A stretch of 64,000 nt of DNA from Aquanectria penicillioides (GCA_003415625.1 PYIU01000007.1:2604001-2668000), one strand, 5' to 3'; positions 12,601 through 25,170 are shown, counted from the first letter of the stretch. Program-made: numbers and translations. Notes: generated from the letters alone by a model not told the origin.

Positions 12601-15600
12601 CAGCTTTCCCCTGTCCGCCTGTGCTTCTTATCCTGGCCGTGCCCTATCGCTATATGGGCCATGCACATGCCAGTGAGGACGGATACAGTGCTGGAATCCT
12701 TCCGTGATGCTAATTGTGCCTCGTTGGAATCTTGATAGACCACGCCCGTCTCTTTGGCTGGATTCCTCATAAATCTCAGCCCCCGAAAGTCTGTCTTTCT
12801 GACAATGGGACGCTAGTGCATTGTGTGTCTGCCCTGTGAGTCTGTGACGACCCTTTACAGTAGTGTGTGTGCGTGTGTGTGGCCGGTCGGATGGATGGTG
12901 GTGGTTGTTGTGGCCGTCGTTGTGGCCGTCCGGTTTAGCCTCTTTCACCAGCCCCTCCAGGTTCGCAACCACCCACCTCCACGATCCTTCTCGAGTTGGC
13001 TGGTCAGCATCTTGGAAGAACAAAAATATGATCTGTTACCAAAAGATCATCCCATCCATCATGATACCCAACCCACGCTGCAGGTTCTGTCTGGACGGGG
13101 CGGGACACTGTGCATGTCTGCATTGCCGCACCGCTTCGCCGCACCGTACCACCTTGTCTGACCATGGCAGGACGGCCGGCTGCTGCATCGACGGACTGCA
13201 TTCTGCAATCCGTACACTTGCACTCTTCAGCGTTAAAGCAAAAAGAAAAATGAAAACGACTGCTGCCGTTGACCACTGGGGGCGGCGCAGACAGGGCAGG
13301 GTTTCCCACTCGCCAGTCCGGGGCCCTGGATTGCCACTGCCAGGGCTGATTGGCACATCCGCTGGGGGGATCATGGGCTCCACGCATCCTTCACGCAGGA
13401 ACTCTTTCTCGTCGGCGGCGAGAAAAGCGGGCGTCAACCGAGACCCAGACGGGGGTCAGAGGACGGGGTCCCCTCCCACCGTTACATCCTCTGCCCTTTG
13501 CGTGGAGGGAAGAGGTGGAGAGGGTGGTGGGATGGTGCGCCCATGAGCCATGAGCCATGAGAGAGTGACGACGGAGGCGGCAAAAGACGACTGACGCCCG
13601 TAGCGATCTCGTCAATCATGGCAATGCCTCGCCTGTCCTGCGCGCTCATCATTCATGCCGTCTCATGGCGGATTGCTCGACTCCCCGAAGCTCCCCACCA
13701 TTCCATCCGTCCATCCTCCCATCATTCGCTCGCACGCACATACCACACCACCACCGTCCAGTGCCGGATGGCTTTTGCCTTTGGAGTTGGCCGCACACCC
13801 GTCGTTGCGATCTCGGCTAGATCATTCGGCCCTCGATCAGGACCGTGGCCGCCCGTTTAGTGGAAATCCAAATCCAAATCCAAAATCCAATTTTGGCCCC
13901 TCCCCCTCCTTCCAGGTTCTCCCCTCCCACTCTGTCTTCCTTCGCTTGTCTACCACGCCATAGGCTGGGCATTTGCCTAGGCCACCGAGGACGGAGAGGG
14001 GCTGGCCCCGATGAAACTATCTATTTTAGGGCCTGGGGGATAGTAATATCCTATGTCCAGTTAAGGCATCGTTCTTGCTCGCTTTGGCTCATTCGGACCA
14101 AGGGGGGGTTGGGGTCGGACATTGAGTTTACAAGAGAAGGGCCTCGTCGTCGCGTTGTTGTCGATGGCTCGATAATAGACGGCGGTACCTGAAGGGTCTT
14201 TTTCTCGAAAGTAGCATTCGACCTGATTCTAGTCCCAAACTGAGAGCAGGGCCCTGGAATGCATCGGCGCAAAAAGAGTTGACAGCGGCCAGGCACAGGC
14301 ACCGGGCAGTGTCGACGATCGACTACCCTAGAAACTTACCGTACGAGGACAGGAGCTTTCCGCTTTGGGTGCCCTGCAGACCTGGCCTGCAACAGCTACG
14401 GGTGATCAATGGGCTGCTCCCCTTGCCCTCGCTCGTCTTACTCGCCTGTCTTGTCAATCCAGCATGGCTCGGACGATTTGTCCAGACTCGGCACTGGGGG
14501 AGATTGACCTGTCCCTGGATGGAAATAGAAAGCACTGGTCAGTTCAGGACCAAAGAGACGACCACGATGAAAGGCGAGGAATAGATCCGGCTGGGAGCGT
14601 GGCCTGCTTCCTGCGCGCGCCCCTTGCCTGCATTCTCTGGACCGACCATTGCTATGCCCTCCCTCCTACTCCAGCTCGATCCCCCCCTCCCCTCGATTGC
14701 CTTCTCCAGGCCAATTCCCTTTGCCCCCATCCCCACGCACACACACAGACCACTTGGGTGGGATGTGACGGGTTTGGATCTTTGGGAATGCGTAGCGCAC
14801 ACCGCTACTTGCCATGGCGTGCTGTCCGTCGGCTGCGGCGGCCGTCTCGGTCGGTGTCTCACCTGGCGGAGAAGGTTGACTGGAGCGGGCGGCGGCCACG
14901 GTCCTGTCGTCGTGTCTTCGGCTCTCGCTGTGTCCTCGCCCGGCTCGGGTTGGGAGTCAGGGAAAATCCTAGACGGCCGACCCTGAGCTGTTTGAACCGG
15001 CGCTCCTTGCATGGTGGCCACGGTGCTTCGGTGCTTCGCCCACCCTGGGCTGCTGAGCATGGTCCTGGAGTTCCAATTCCGCGTGTTCAAGGTTGTGAGG
15101 CTGGGGTGATTCGGTTCTAGCTTTTTGGGGTCTGGTCCACGGACCGTCCGGGTTCCATGTGGCTTGCGTGATGAGAGCCACGCCCTCGTGCTGTGCCGTT
15201 CCCCTCGTTTTCCCTCCTCCTCCCCCTCCATGCGGCGCTGTCAAGCTGCTGGTTGCCCAGCCCGCCTGTTGCTGTTCCACTGTTCCGCTGTCGTGCCCTC
15301 TGCCGATGCAAGGGCGACGGAGGCGTCGGACGCTGCCCTTTCAGCGGCTCGCTTTTCTCCTTTGTGGCGGGGGGTCCGTTTCCTATCAATTTGTCGTTTC
15401 TTTTGCCAGCTCGCACGATGACGCAGTTCGCATCATGGGGCCATGGCCAGCCGTGGACCGTGCCACCAAGGCCTCCTGGCCAGCGCCTGTGGGGCGCCCA
15501 GCATCGCCTGTTCATCTTCAGTCAGCTGAACCGAGTTGACGGAGCCTTGAATTGAGTCTTTTCGAAACTATTCGACCTGGGACTTCACGAAACTGACTCA

Positions 15601-15900
15601 CACGCCACACTTGTCACGCTCGATTGCCAGCAGTCAACTGTGGAGCTGGATGCCTCAATGCTCAGTAGCTTCTGGAATTTTGTTGAGATAGAGACACAGC
15701 GTGCCCTCTTTCCCGTCCGTCAGGCTGCCATCACGCCCAAGATTTCCACAATTGGGTTCCTTCTGCATCAACTAATGCCCAATGGCCATGTTAACCTTGA
15801 TAATTTTCGTAACTCTAATTTAAGCTGTCCTGATAGGTGACAGGGAAGTGATGAGAAACTGGCAACTGTTGCAAACTCCTTGCGAAATGTCAATCGCCCT
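9697..15900. other. 6.2-kb GC-rich gene-free region
   Basis: The longest non-repeat stretch without a gene. Composition is near that of the coding regions. Many frames are open by chance on both strands, but none shows a recognisable domain, consistent splice structure or codon bias. It contains small simple repeats (GAGAGA at about 11034-11046, alternating CG/TG at about 11068-11090, a GCCATGA triplication at about 13541-13562, AATCC repeats at about 13864-13892). It may hold the long promoter of the Ser-rich gene at 9068-9696 or non-coding transcripts; the sequence alone does not show which. Confidence 0.5.
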
Positions 15901-15910
15901 CTAATGGTTC

Positions 15911-16212
15911 TTAGCATCGTGATTTTCCTTTCAAACTCCAACAAACACTAAAGCTCACAATATACGACGCACTGGCCTGGCCAGATTGCCCAGACTTGTA
16001 CCTGTCGCACAACAATAGGATAGAATCTCCTTCGATATTGGTTCTTTCAACATGCTCAATAACTGACTGAACCTTCTCGAGAATATCTTGTTTAAGAAGA
16101 AAACTATCCCAAACCCATGGTTTTGCTGCCCTTCGTATGTGCTCATAAAAACTCCATGCAAGCTGTATCCCACTCCCCATGCGTCGACTTCTATATCATG
16201 TTTTCTAGCCAA
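15911..16212 (-). pseudogene. Possible relic of a protein kinase C-lobe
   Basis: On the minus strand one frame reads ARKHDIEVDAWGVGYSL, resembling kinase subdomain IX (D-x-W-x-x-G). After a shift of frame the sequence continues SFYEHIRRAAKPWVWDSFLL and an amphipathic helix (ILEKVQSVIEHVERT), as in the end of a kinase C-lobe. There are no catalytic HRD or DFG segments upstream; an in-frame stop lies just before the fragment and the end runs into a stop at 15911. If real, it is a truncated and frameshifted remnant of about 90 residues. It lies just downstream of cyclin C on the same strand. The match is by eye only. Confidence 0.3.
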
Positions 16213-16352
16213 ACCCTAAACTCCAGTCTCGTGCCATTTAGAAAAAAAAATGCACCCGAGCACTAATGCGAGAAAGCTCCAAGATGCTTCGTGTCTCATG
16301 CCTCATGCTGTTCGTGTCGGATTTCAAAACCCCAATCCGTTCCTCGTTCTCC

Positions 16353-17410
16353 TTACTTGTCCAAGCTACGGGCTTTAATAAACCTGTTGATCTGCTCTCG
16401 GGTGAGCTTATCATTGTACTGCTCGTAACACTCGTAGAATGATATGATTTCTTGGGTGACGTCCACCATGGATGCGATATCCACGTTGCTCTCAGATAGC
16501 CACGCCGCAAATCGCTGAACCCGGGTTACTCGTGCCTCTTGCTGCTTCTCCTTGGTCTCCGTCCCGCCGATCTCTGGCAAGCCGCCCTGACCTGAGCGCG
16601 CTTGCGCTTGACTCAACGCCGCTTGGGCTGCTGCGAGGCCGGCCGCCGCCGCAGCTCCGGAGGCGTTCTGACCTGGCACCGAGGTGTTTGGGCGGAGCAC
16701 AAGGGCCAGAAGAATGGCCACCAGGGCAATCGTGTGGGGCGCATAGAGAAGGGGCAGATCCGTCATGAAATGATCATTTATCACGGATCGAGCCAGCTGC
16801 ACGTCATCCTCAACCAAGGATAATTCGGATCGAAGTGCCACAATGGTTCGGTAAGGTTGGTGGACAATAAGCTGAGAGCTCATCTCGCTAATCATGAAGA
16901 ACTCGCACTCGCCAAGCTTGGAGGTATCAATGGTCAGGAGATCCTGCCACATCTGCCGAGCCTCCGTAACAATAAGACGAATGTGTTGGGGCGACTCCTC
17001 CATTTTGCAAGCCAGGTAGATGGACGTAGCGATGACGAGGTACGGGTTCGTTCGGCGGATCTCGACTTTGGAATAGAAGCGCTTCATGTAAACCTGGGCA
17101 GTAGCCATGGATTGCTGTCGGATCGTGAGGCGCTTCGCCAATCTGATCAATTCTGCAGGATACAGACAAGACATGCGTTAGCCGTATGCCGACGTGTGGA
17201 ACGCGGGGGAAAGTGGTCTTGAGAACCGGGGCAAGATGGGAATGACATACGTTGGTTGAAATAAATATTCAAGTGCCTCTGCTGCGGCAGGGGGAACATG
17301 CGAACGAGATCGGCATTGTCTTCCTCGAGCTTCTGGCGCATCGTCGCCAGCTGCTCCTTGGTGAACTGCCAGAAGCGACGCTGGGTCGACTCCCAGTAGT
17401 TGGCCGACAT
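16353..17410 (-). CDS. SSN8: Cyclin C, Mediator kinase-module cyclin (SSN8/SRB11 type)
   Basis: Two exons: 17251-17410 and 16353-17152, 319 aa. The intron has a GTATGT donor, a CTAAC branch point and TGCAG acceptor. The spliced junction restores the family sequence HLNIYFNQQLIRLAKRL. The N-terminus MSANYWESTQRRFW is typical of cyclin C. The first cyclin box spans about residues 40-140, including the MKRFYSKVEIRRTNPYLV and CKMEESPQHIR segments; a second cyclin fold follows, with an Ala/Gln-rich insert (about residues 210-245) before the last helices. By homology it pairs with Cdk8/Ssn3 in the Mediator kinase module in the nucleus and represses or activates transcription of stress and carbon-regulated genes. 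The gene is divergent from the carrier gene to its right, sharing an 895-bp promoter region. Confidence 0.92.
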
Positions 17411-18305
17411 TGCTCACCAGAGCGAGCCGAGAAGACGCCTTTCATAAGATGTCGCCGGAGAGGCGCGAGCGACGAGGAGAGAGCCGACGGGATGCGGCGG
17501 AAGCGGTTGAAGTGTCGGAGGAGAAGAATGAGGAGATCGCACGACAAGGCTGAAGAATGGCCCATCTGGGGATTGATCCGAATCGGACGGCAAGGCTGTG
17601 CGGGGCTGATAAGATCGTGGCGCAAAGGTAAACCTGTGGGAGGGGCGCCACATACACAAGCCACACATCGGAGAGGCACGGATAATATCCGTTCTCCAGA
17701 GTGAGTGTAGCAGATCTGAGGTCTCATCGGACTTTGGGCGGCAACGCTAGCCACGACCAACGGGAAGCTCAAGACTGAAATCACGAGGCCTTCAGTTTTC
17801 CAATCCACGCAGCGAGCTCCATAGAACCATGGGATAGTCTCTCTAGTCGAATATTTTTTGAACCAAAATGCTCTGGCAGTGCTCTATAAAACTTCTTGAG
17901 CCGAGACAAGGCGAGGCGCCCAGCTCGTGCTGGCAAAAAGCTGGACTAGCTGGCGGGTCCTGCCGGGACGCTAATCATAATGGAATGGCTCTGATTGCTC
18001 ACACAGCTTCCCTGTTTCCCCCGGCCCTGTTCCACTCCGACGGCACGGCATTTGGAGATTTTGTCTTCACGACAGAGTTGTCGGCTCCCGCAACGCAATT
18101 GGTACCATCCTTGCCGTTATCTCTCTCTGCCCCTCCGCGATCCCGTCGCCCTCAACCATGACCTTGCCGTAACCCGCCGCTGCCCTCTACCCGACGACGA
18201 CGTGGAGCGCGCCCATTCCCGCCTCTCGCCATCGCCATCGCCATAAACCCCTGCGACGATCGATCCGACAGTCCGCCCGCCGGGCGCGAAGTATGCCGGT
18301 CTGCC
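17411..18305. promoter_or_regulatory. Shared divergent promoter region
   Basis: The 895-bp region lies between the start codons of cyclin C (leftward) and the SAL1-type carrier (rightward). The last 150 bp before the carrier start is C/T-rich on the top strand. No gene is supported inside it. Confidence 0.5.
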
Positions 18306-20746
18306 ATGACTGTGTCCCAGCTGGTCAGAGATGTCGAGCATGGCCTTGAGGAATCGCAGAACCAACGCGATGCTCGCGTCGAGGAGCTCTGGGTCAGCCT
18401 TGACCCGAACGCACCGGCGAGCTCGACCTCAAAGGCCTGCAGAAGGGGCTTCGCAAGATTGATCACCGTGAGCGAGATCCCGCACAACGCAAGACGATGA
18501 TTGCTGATTGGCAATTGCAGCTATGAAAAACGCCGATGAGATGCTCAAGCGGATATTGAACGAGGTGGACAAGAACAGTGACGGCAAGATTCAGTACGAA
18601 GGTATGCTTCCTCTTCTCCGAAGTTACCGGTGGGAGACAGATAGCCGCCACTTGTCGCCGGGGGTTGCTGCCGGCCAACGCAGCAACCACCGTCTTTGCG
18701 CCCTAGATACTTACCACCATTCGACTTTAGAATTCCGAAGATTCGTCGAACAGGCCGAGCGACAACTTTTTGCCCTCTTCAGGTCGATCGATAAGGACGG
18801 GAACGGGAAGCTCGACAAGACCGAGCTTCAAACCGCCTTCAAAAATGCGGGTCTAACCATCTCAAAACGCCGCCTCGCTGAGTTTTTTGACGACATCGAC
18901 AGCAACAACGACGGCTTCATCAGCTTTGATGAGTGGCGGTTAGTTTAAATTTTTTTTGACCCCCTCCCCCTCCCTCGGCTCCATGGCGATTTTTTTTTCT
19001 CTCGTCTAGCAACCCTGGCCGCTGTCGCAGCTCGGTTGTCGAACTCCGTCAGATGATAGAGTCCGTGACTGATACTCAGTCATTTGGCGGGGAACCCAAC
19101 GTCATGTGGCAAGCTTCCCCGATCTGGACAGCAGAAATGCGCCAAAAAGCCTGCAGACAGAACCTAGTCGCGACAAATGCAAGGAATGACTCGGCCAAGC
19201 AGCTGACCATGGATGCTTTAGAAACTTTTTACTTTTCATGCCTTCCCACGACCACGATTCTCACCTTCATGCGGTTCTTTCATTTTACTGCTCAGTGGTC
19301 AGTGTGACCCCTGAGGGAGACTCGATTGTGAGCGAGGAAACATTGGAGGGTCTAGGTACGGACGGCTTCCGCTCCCTTTTCATCACTCTATTTGGCTCTC
19401 TCCTCAGAGTCGCCTTCCCTTTCGATTCTCCCAGGACCTCCGACCCCTCAGTAGATTCCACCGAGGACCCGAATCGCCGGTCGCTGGATGACCCGGCCGA
19501 TTCGATCAAGACTATGGACGCCGCTATCGCGGTCGCCTTCCCTGCTTCTGACGAGTCACCTGTCGATGACCTAGCCGAATCACTCTCGCAACACGTTGGC
19601 GCTGGCACCCACGGACAGACCTCCACCGGAGTCTTCAGAGAGAAGAAGAAGTATAAACTGACAGACTTTGTCCCTGATCCAGGTTACTTCATCGCGGGTG
19701 CCATCGCCGGCGGGGTGTCGCGAACGGCGACTGCTCCCCTCGATCGATTGAAGGTCTATCTCCTTGTCAACACTACCAGCAGCGCTGAGAATGCTGCGTC
19801 AGCGATTAAGCAAGGACGGCCCACAGCCGCGTTGAAAAATGGGTTTAAACCCTTTGGCGATGCCGTTCGAGACCTTTTCCGGACTGGCGGCATCCGCAGT
19901 TTCTTTGCTGGTGAGCCATCTTCAAAGTGTGGATGTAGCTTTTAAGTTGAACATGAGAGACTAATAAATGCCAGGAAACGGTCTGAACGTTGTCAAAATT
20001 ATGCCAGAAACGGCTATCAAGTTTGGGTCCTATGAAGCCGCCAAGAGAGCTCTTGCCAACTTGGAAGGTCACGGAGACCCCAAGAAGATTAATTCGTATT
20101 CAAAATTCACTGCTGGTGGCATTGCAGGCATGATTGCCCAGTATGTTCCTCGTCTCTATGATTGCTGCGTTTTTTTTGCGTCTAACATGGTTAGGTCTTT
20201 TGTTTACCCCCTTGACACACTTAAATTCCGACTTCAATGTGAGACCGTCAAGGACGGCTTGAAAGGTGCGGCATTAGTTCGCCAAACTGCTTTCAAGATG
20301 TGGGCAGACGGAGGCATTGCCGCATGCTATCGAGGCTTGACTATGGGCCTGATAGGCATGTTTCCCTACAGTGCCATCGACATGGGAACTTTCGAACTAC
20401 TAAAAAAGACGTACAAGTCCTACTACGCAAAATATTACAACAAACACGAAGACGACATCGAGATCGGAAATATCGCCACTGGTATCATCGGAGCTTCATC
20501 TGGCGCGTTCGGCGCAAGCGTTGTGTATCCTCTCAACGTTGTGCGCACCCGACTTCAAACTCAAGGAACTGCAATGCATAGGGCCACTTACACCGGCATC
20601 TGGGATGTGACGCAGAAGACGATCCAGAGAGAAGGATACCGCGGTCTGTACAAGGGACTGACGCCAAATCTCCTCAAGGTCGCCCCGCACTTAGCATTAC
20701 CTGGGTGGTGTATGAGAATTCGAAGAAGGCCCTCGGCTTAACCTGA
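18306..20746 (+). CDS. SAL1: EF-hand calcium-regulated mitochondrial carrier (SAL1/SCaMC type), with two apparent single-base losses
   Basis: Exons 18306-18467, 18521-18601, 18731-18938, 19222-19910, 19975-20140, 20195-20746. With one base restored at each of two places the product is 619 aa. The N-terminal half holds EF-hands: a loop starting DPN at about residue 35, DKNSDGKIQYEEF, DKDGNGKLDKTEL and DSNNDGFISFDEW. The C-terminal half is a three-repeat carrier with PLDRLKVY, PLDTLKFR and PLNVVRTR signatures. By homology it is a Ca2+-stimulated ATP-Mg/phosphate carrier of the inner mitochondrial membrane. Two breaks are seen. Near 18411 (first EF-hand loop) the frame shifts, and one base returns it to the expected GELDLKGLQKGLRKID. 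Near 20684-20687 (a C4 run) one base restores the expected end SITWVVYENSKKALGL, with the stop at 20744-20746. The 283-bp intron at 18939-19221 is unusually long for this gene. Confidence 0.88.
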
Positions 20747-21971
20747 TAGATCTGGGCTGACATGGCCGGACGACCGGAGGAAGATATACCACAAAGCGAC
20801 GAACTTTACGTGGATTCAGTCACACCACGTATTCAAACATCCGAACACGCACCGAAATACTACTTACCCAAACACACACATTCGAAAACACACACACACG
20901 CACAAAAACAATCTGACACGGAATTTTAGGAAAGCGGGGAAATCAGCGGTTGGATGGCATCTCATTATCGGATGAATCTTAGGCGTTAGAGGGGAGACAT
21001 TTATCAGAGGAGGAAAAAAAAAATCGCAAGCTTCGTTCACAAATGAGGAGAAGGACAGTCCGAAGCGCATTGCTCATACTTTTTTTTTATTTTATTTGAG
21101 GGTTGGAGTCGGCGGTTAGATATTGGCTGGCATGTTTTCTACACTCGAGATAGAGAGAGGGCGAAGCAAGGCGAGAACCTCCGCAGCAAATGACATGAAA
21201 CATTTCATTATGTCAAGTAATTGTTCGCCATGGACTTGGCAGTTGTGGCTATTCCGGCTATATATCCAAATCGGGGGGTCCATCTATGTACATGTATGTG
21301 CGCCCGTGTGTGTGTGTGTGTTATGTACGACTGGGGTTTATACCTAACCAACCTCCTTGAGACGCCTGCCGATGCACAAGCTTGTTCGCTTTTGCCGACC
21401 ACCTGCCATTAATAACCAAAGCCCTCATGCACGATCCTATTTTTCCCGTGCCGCACAGGCGAACCCCCCGGGGCATCGTCATTCGATCTCCGACAATCCG
21501 GCGGCCGTCCCGGTGGGGCACCTCCCGGCGCAGCGGTACCGAGCGGAGTCGGGGGCCCCGGCCGTGCCCGACCTCCGGCGAATAGGCATCGGCGGGGGAT
21601 ACCGCCCGCTGCACGTCCTCCTGCTCCCTCCCCCGCTCCTTGGCCCTGCCTCCCCCCTCTCTCTCGCGGACGTGCTTGCTTAGCCGTGTGGGAAGAGACC
21701 AGATGGAACGTTGTCGGCGCTTAAGGTCAGTGGGGGTAATGATTCGCCGCCGTTGCTCGCCCGTGCCGTCGGGCGAGGAACCGTTCCGAGGCTTTTCTGT
21801 CTGTGCCCCTGGAGTTCCCCTCTTTCGAGGAAATGATTTGAGTGAGCTCTTTTCTAGATTTTCAACTTACTTTTGTTTGGACTTTTGGAGGCTTGCATAA
21901 TTTTCTTTCCGAGTTATCCCAGACAAAGAATTGCTCTATATCTGGGGCGCATATTCACGCCTGTTTATATA
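20747..21971. other. Intergenic region with CA/TG repeats
   Basis: A 1.2-kb space between two rightward genes. It contains a CA-rich patch at 20873-20909, a T-run at 21081-21088 and a TG repeat at 21305-21321. The first few hundred bases should hold the 3' end of the carrier transcript; the last few hundred the methyltransferase promoter. No gene is supported. Confidence 0.5.
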
Positions 21972-23364
21972 ATGGCAACCACCGACACGGGCCCCACTCT
22001 TGTTCCGGATGATGAGGCATGTGTTCTGATATCGCGAATTAACATAAAGGATGGGAAACTGTGATGACTGACCGATTCAATTCCTTAGGTCCGTGACGAG
22101 CAGGCGCCATCTCTTGGATCGGTATGTGGGCAAACGCTCTAAGCCATGGGGAGAATCCTCAAGCTGATATAAAGGGGCCATAGGATACTACATCATCAAC
22201 ACAGAGCCTGAGCAGTTCCATCGTGGACTACCGGCGTGAAAATGGGAGGACATACCATCGATACAAGGATGGAAGTGGGTTCCACTGACCTGATATCCAT
22301 CGAGCTACGGATTGGGTTTCTAACGTGAACAGAGTATAACATGCCAAACGATGCCCAAGAGGTGGAGCGACTAGGTACGAACGGACGCCTTCGAGTCTTG
22401 AATATATAATGTCAGCTAAGAGGAAATGCGGGGCAAGACCTACAGCATCACTTGTTTCTCTTGACTTTTGACGACAGACTGGGCCTTGCCCCACCGTGCC
22501 AGGCGGGCTCGAAGGTGACTCGTGTTCTTGACCTGGGTACAGGAACGGGAATTTGGGCAATGGATTTTGGAGATGAACATCCAGAGGCTCATGTAAGTGT
22601 GTTCAAATTGGAGAGCAATGTGTCTAAGGCTAAACGGTTATTTCTAGATTGTCGGGGTTGATCTCTCACCTATCCAGCCCAGCTTGTACGCATTGGGCCT
22701 TTATATGACCCACAGAGCTTTGTTTGTGCTAACAGGGCATCAGCGTCCCCCCAACGTCGAGTTTTTCATTGACGATATTGACGAGGAGTGGAATCATTCC
22801 AAGCCGTTTGATTACATCCATAGCCGGATGATGACGTCGAGTATTGCAAACTGGCAGGAGTATCTAAGGAAGATCTACGAGTGAGCCAAACGCCTGGGGA
22901 ATCAACTTACATGACTGGCAGTTTCTAACAACCCGAAAAGCAACCTTACCTCTGGAGGTTACGCAGAACTCCAGGAGGTCGATTTGTTCTTGAGTTCCGA
23001 CGATGGCACGCTGACGCAGGACCATGCGCTGGTGAAGTACCTCCAGTTGTTGCACGATGCCTCGGTCAAGTTCGGACGGGCGTTCCAGGAGATCCAGCCG
23101 CTCGCGACGCTGATGAAGGAGATTGGGTTCCAGAACGTGACGCTCGTGACGCGCAAGTGGCCGACCAACAACTGGCCGCGGGACCAGCGCTACAAGGAGC
23201 TGGGGACGTGGAGCAAGATGAACGTGGACGGCGGGCTGGAGGCGTTTGCGATGGCTCCGCTGACCAGGGCACATGGTTGGACGATGGAGCAAGTGACGTT
23301 GTTCCTGGCGGAAGTGAGGAAGGACTTGAACGACTCAACGTTTCATGCTTATTGGCCTGTGTAG
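21972..23364 (+). CDS. LaeA-like SAM-dependent methyltransferase, eight exons, one apparent base loss
   Basis: Proposed exons 21972-22016, 22089-22121, 22184-22274, 22333-22374, 22438-22592, 22648-22685, 22744-22880, 22941-23364; 321 aa when one base is restored. The Rossmann motif I is VLDLGTGTGIWAMDFGDEHP (about residues 100-119), followed by IVGVDLSPIQPS and, after the next intron, PPNVEFFIDDIDEEW. This order is typical of the fungal TAM-domain methyltransferases related to LaeA, whose substrates are mostly unknown. Nothing next to it suggests a secondary-metabolite cluster. Two oddities. The first intron only gives an open frame with a GC donor (GCATGT at 22017). At 22747-22752 a run of six C needs a seventh to join exon 6 to exon 7 in frame. 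The first exon is therefore less certain than the rest. Confidence 0.8.
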
Positions 23365-24526
23365 GGACTTGAGCCTTTGACTTTAAGATGACTTGTACTA
23401 ACTGGTTTATTTTATAGGTATTCCATTTATGGAAGGAAGCCTGAGTGAGTTTTGGATGGGAAAGATGGAGTTGGCTCATTGGGAGGCGAGTGTTGGAGGA
23501 GTTTACGAGACGGGGTTGGGGAGTTGTGAGTTGCGGTTTGTAGAGATGATTGGAGTTTGAGTTGGTTGCCGATGAGGCATGAGATGCGCGATGCACAATG
23601 ATGGCGGCAATGATGATGAATTGACCTTCTTTTATGTTTCAACGACGCTTGCTAACTATTCCATTCAAAATGGAAATCCGATCTTGTGAAATATTACCGC
23701 AACCATGAGTTTGGTTGATTCATCTTGGCGAAAGCGACGAAAATGCGTCGAGGTGGAGCGCAATCAACTATACCGACACGGACTTGGAGCAAGCGGGCAC
23801 CAGGGCAACGTACGCACGTAGGACACCAAGATCATGGCATACGCGCAATTGCGTTGCTCTCATGACAGACCACGATGGACCATGGACGCAGATCGTCGTT
23901 CTTGGCGGTTTACCATGCTGACCCGGGCGGACGACCAAATGATGACGGATTCTGCAATGGCCAGCCCTACCGCCTCACGACCGGAAGCATCCGAGGCCGC
24001 GCAAGCCAGACGGCCACGGTTACGGCCACGGCTATGGCTACGGCTACGGCTTGACGGTGTGAGGATTTGCGTCAGCCGCACTCGCGGCCCTGCGAGCCTG
24101 CAGCGTGCTACTGTTCACACCCAGATACCTCGCACATACTGGGTGCAATAGGTGGTAGGTAAGGTATGTACATTAGATAGTATGGGCGAGCCAGCGAGAC
24201 TCTGATATGCAAGCTTACGCCAGCCCCCCCTCGGGAGCCCGGAGGCCACGGGGACGGAGCTTGAACGAGAGAGGCAGTTGGCAAGGGCGACGAGGGGGAT
24301 GCATGCGCGGGGAAAAGCAGCTTGAGGCCTGAGCCTGATTGGGCGGGTGTTGGTGTTGTGGCGACGAGCAGGGGGATTGGGATTGGGATTGGGATGGCAC
24401 TTTTGTTAGGGCGGTGGTGCATGGGAGATGATAAAGAAGAGGGAGAGGGAGAGAGAGACTGACAGAGAGAGACTGAATGAGTCAAACCGGCGGAGGAGAA
24501 ACAAGGCAAAAAGAAGAAGAAGAAAG

Positions 24527-24553
24527 AAAAAAAAAAAAAAAAAAAAAAAAAAA
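24527..24553. repeat. Poly(A) tract of 27
   Basis: Uninterrupted A-run on the top strand in a gene-free region. It could be a remnant of a retroposed sequence tail or a plain slippage tract; no element upstream of it is recognised. Confidence 0.8.
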
Positions 24554-25170
24554 GGGTTCATTGCGGCACAGACATGAGATGAGATTGTTGCCATCGTTGA
24601 GGACAGAGAATTGACAGGAATTCTAGACGACTTGAGCTCGTGTTTGCAGTGTTAATCGGAGGGGCCATCATGACATCAGGCGTGTGCCCAATGTACGTAT
24701 CCAATGTAGGTGCATAGCACATCAGCCCTGTAGTTTATTCAGAGTTGATTTGCGGATACTCGCTGCTTGCTTGTTAGTCTATCTAGTTGCTGGGTAGTCC
24801 TGGCCCATGGCGTCATGTCATGTCCCATTTGCACTGCAAAACAAGACTCCACCAAACAGGCAGCCGGTTTTCATCATGCACTCTGTGTGCGAGAAACGAA
24901 GTTTTCTTTTTTCTTTCTTTCTCGCTATACCCCGCCATTCAAAAGCCCCTTGGGAGTTACATACGTAGCTTAGGTGGTGCCCAATGTCGTACGCAACACA
25001 CACACTCTTGTGCTCTCTCTCTAGCCCAAAACTGCGACGATGCCTGCGCAATCCCCCTCCCAAAAGGCATCGTGGATCATGACCATGGCCATGGCAATTG
25101 CATTCATTGGCAGAGATGGCAGCGCGCCGCTGCCGCCATCTCCCTTCCACCAAGCATCGTTGTAGGCGCC

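Noticed and set aside
14539..15231. 230-codon open frame on the minus strand in the gene-free region
   Set aside because: Composition is Gly/Arg/Pro/Thr-rich with no domain, no matching introns and equally long frames on the other strand; it looks like chance openness in GC-rich DNA.
18939..19221. Extra exon inside the long intron of the SAL1-type carrier
   Set aside because: The frame is open for a while but does not agree in phase with both neighbours, and direct joining restores the expected DEWR-NFLLF sequence.
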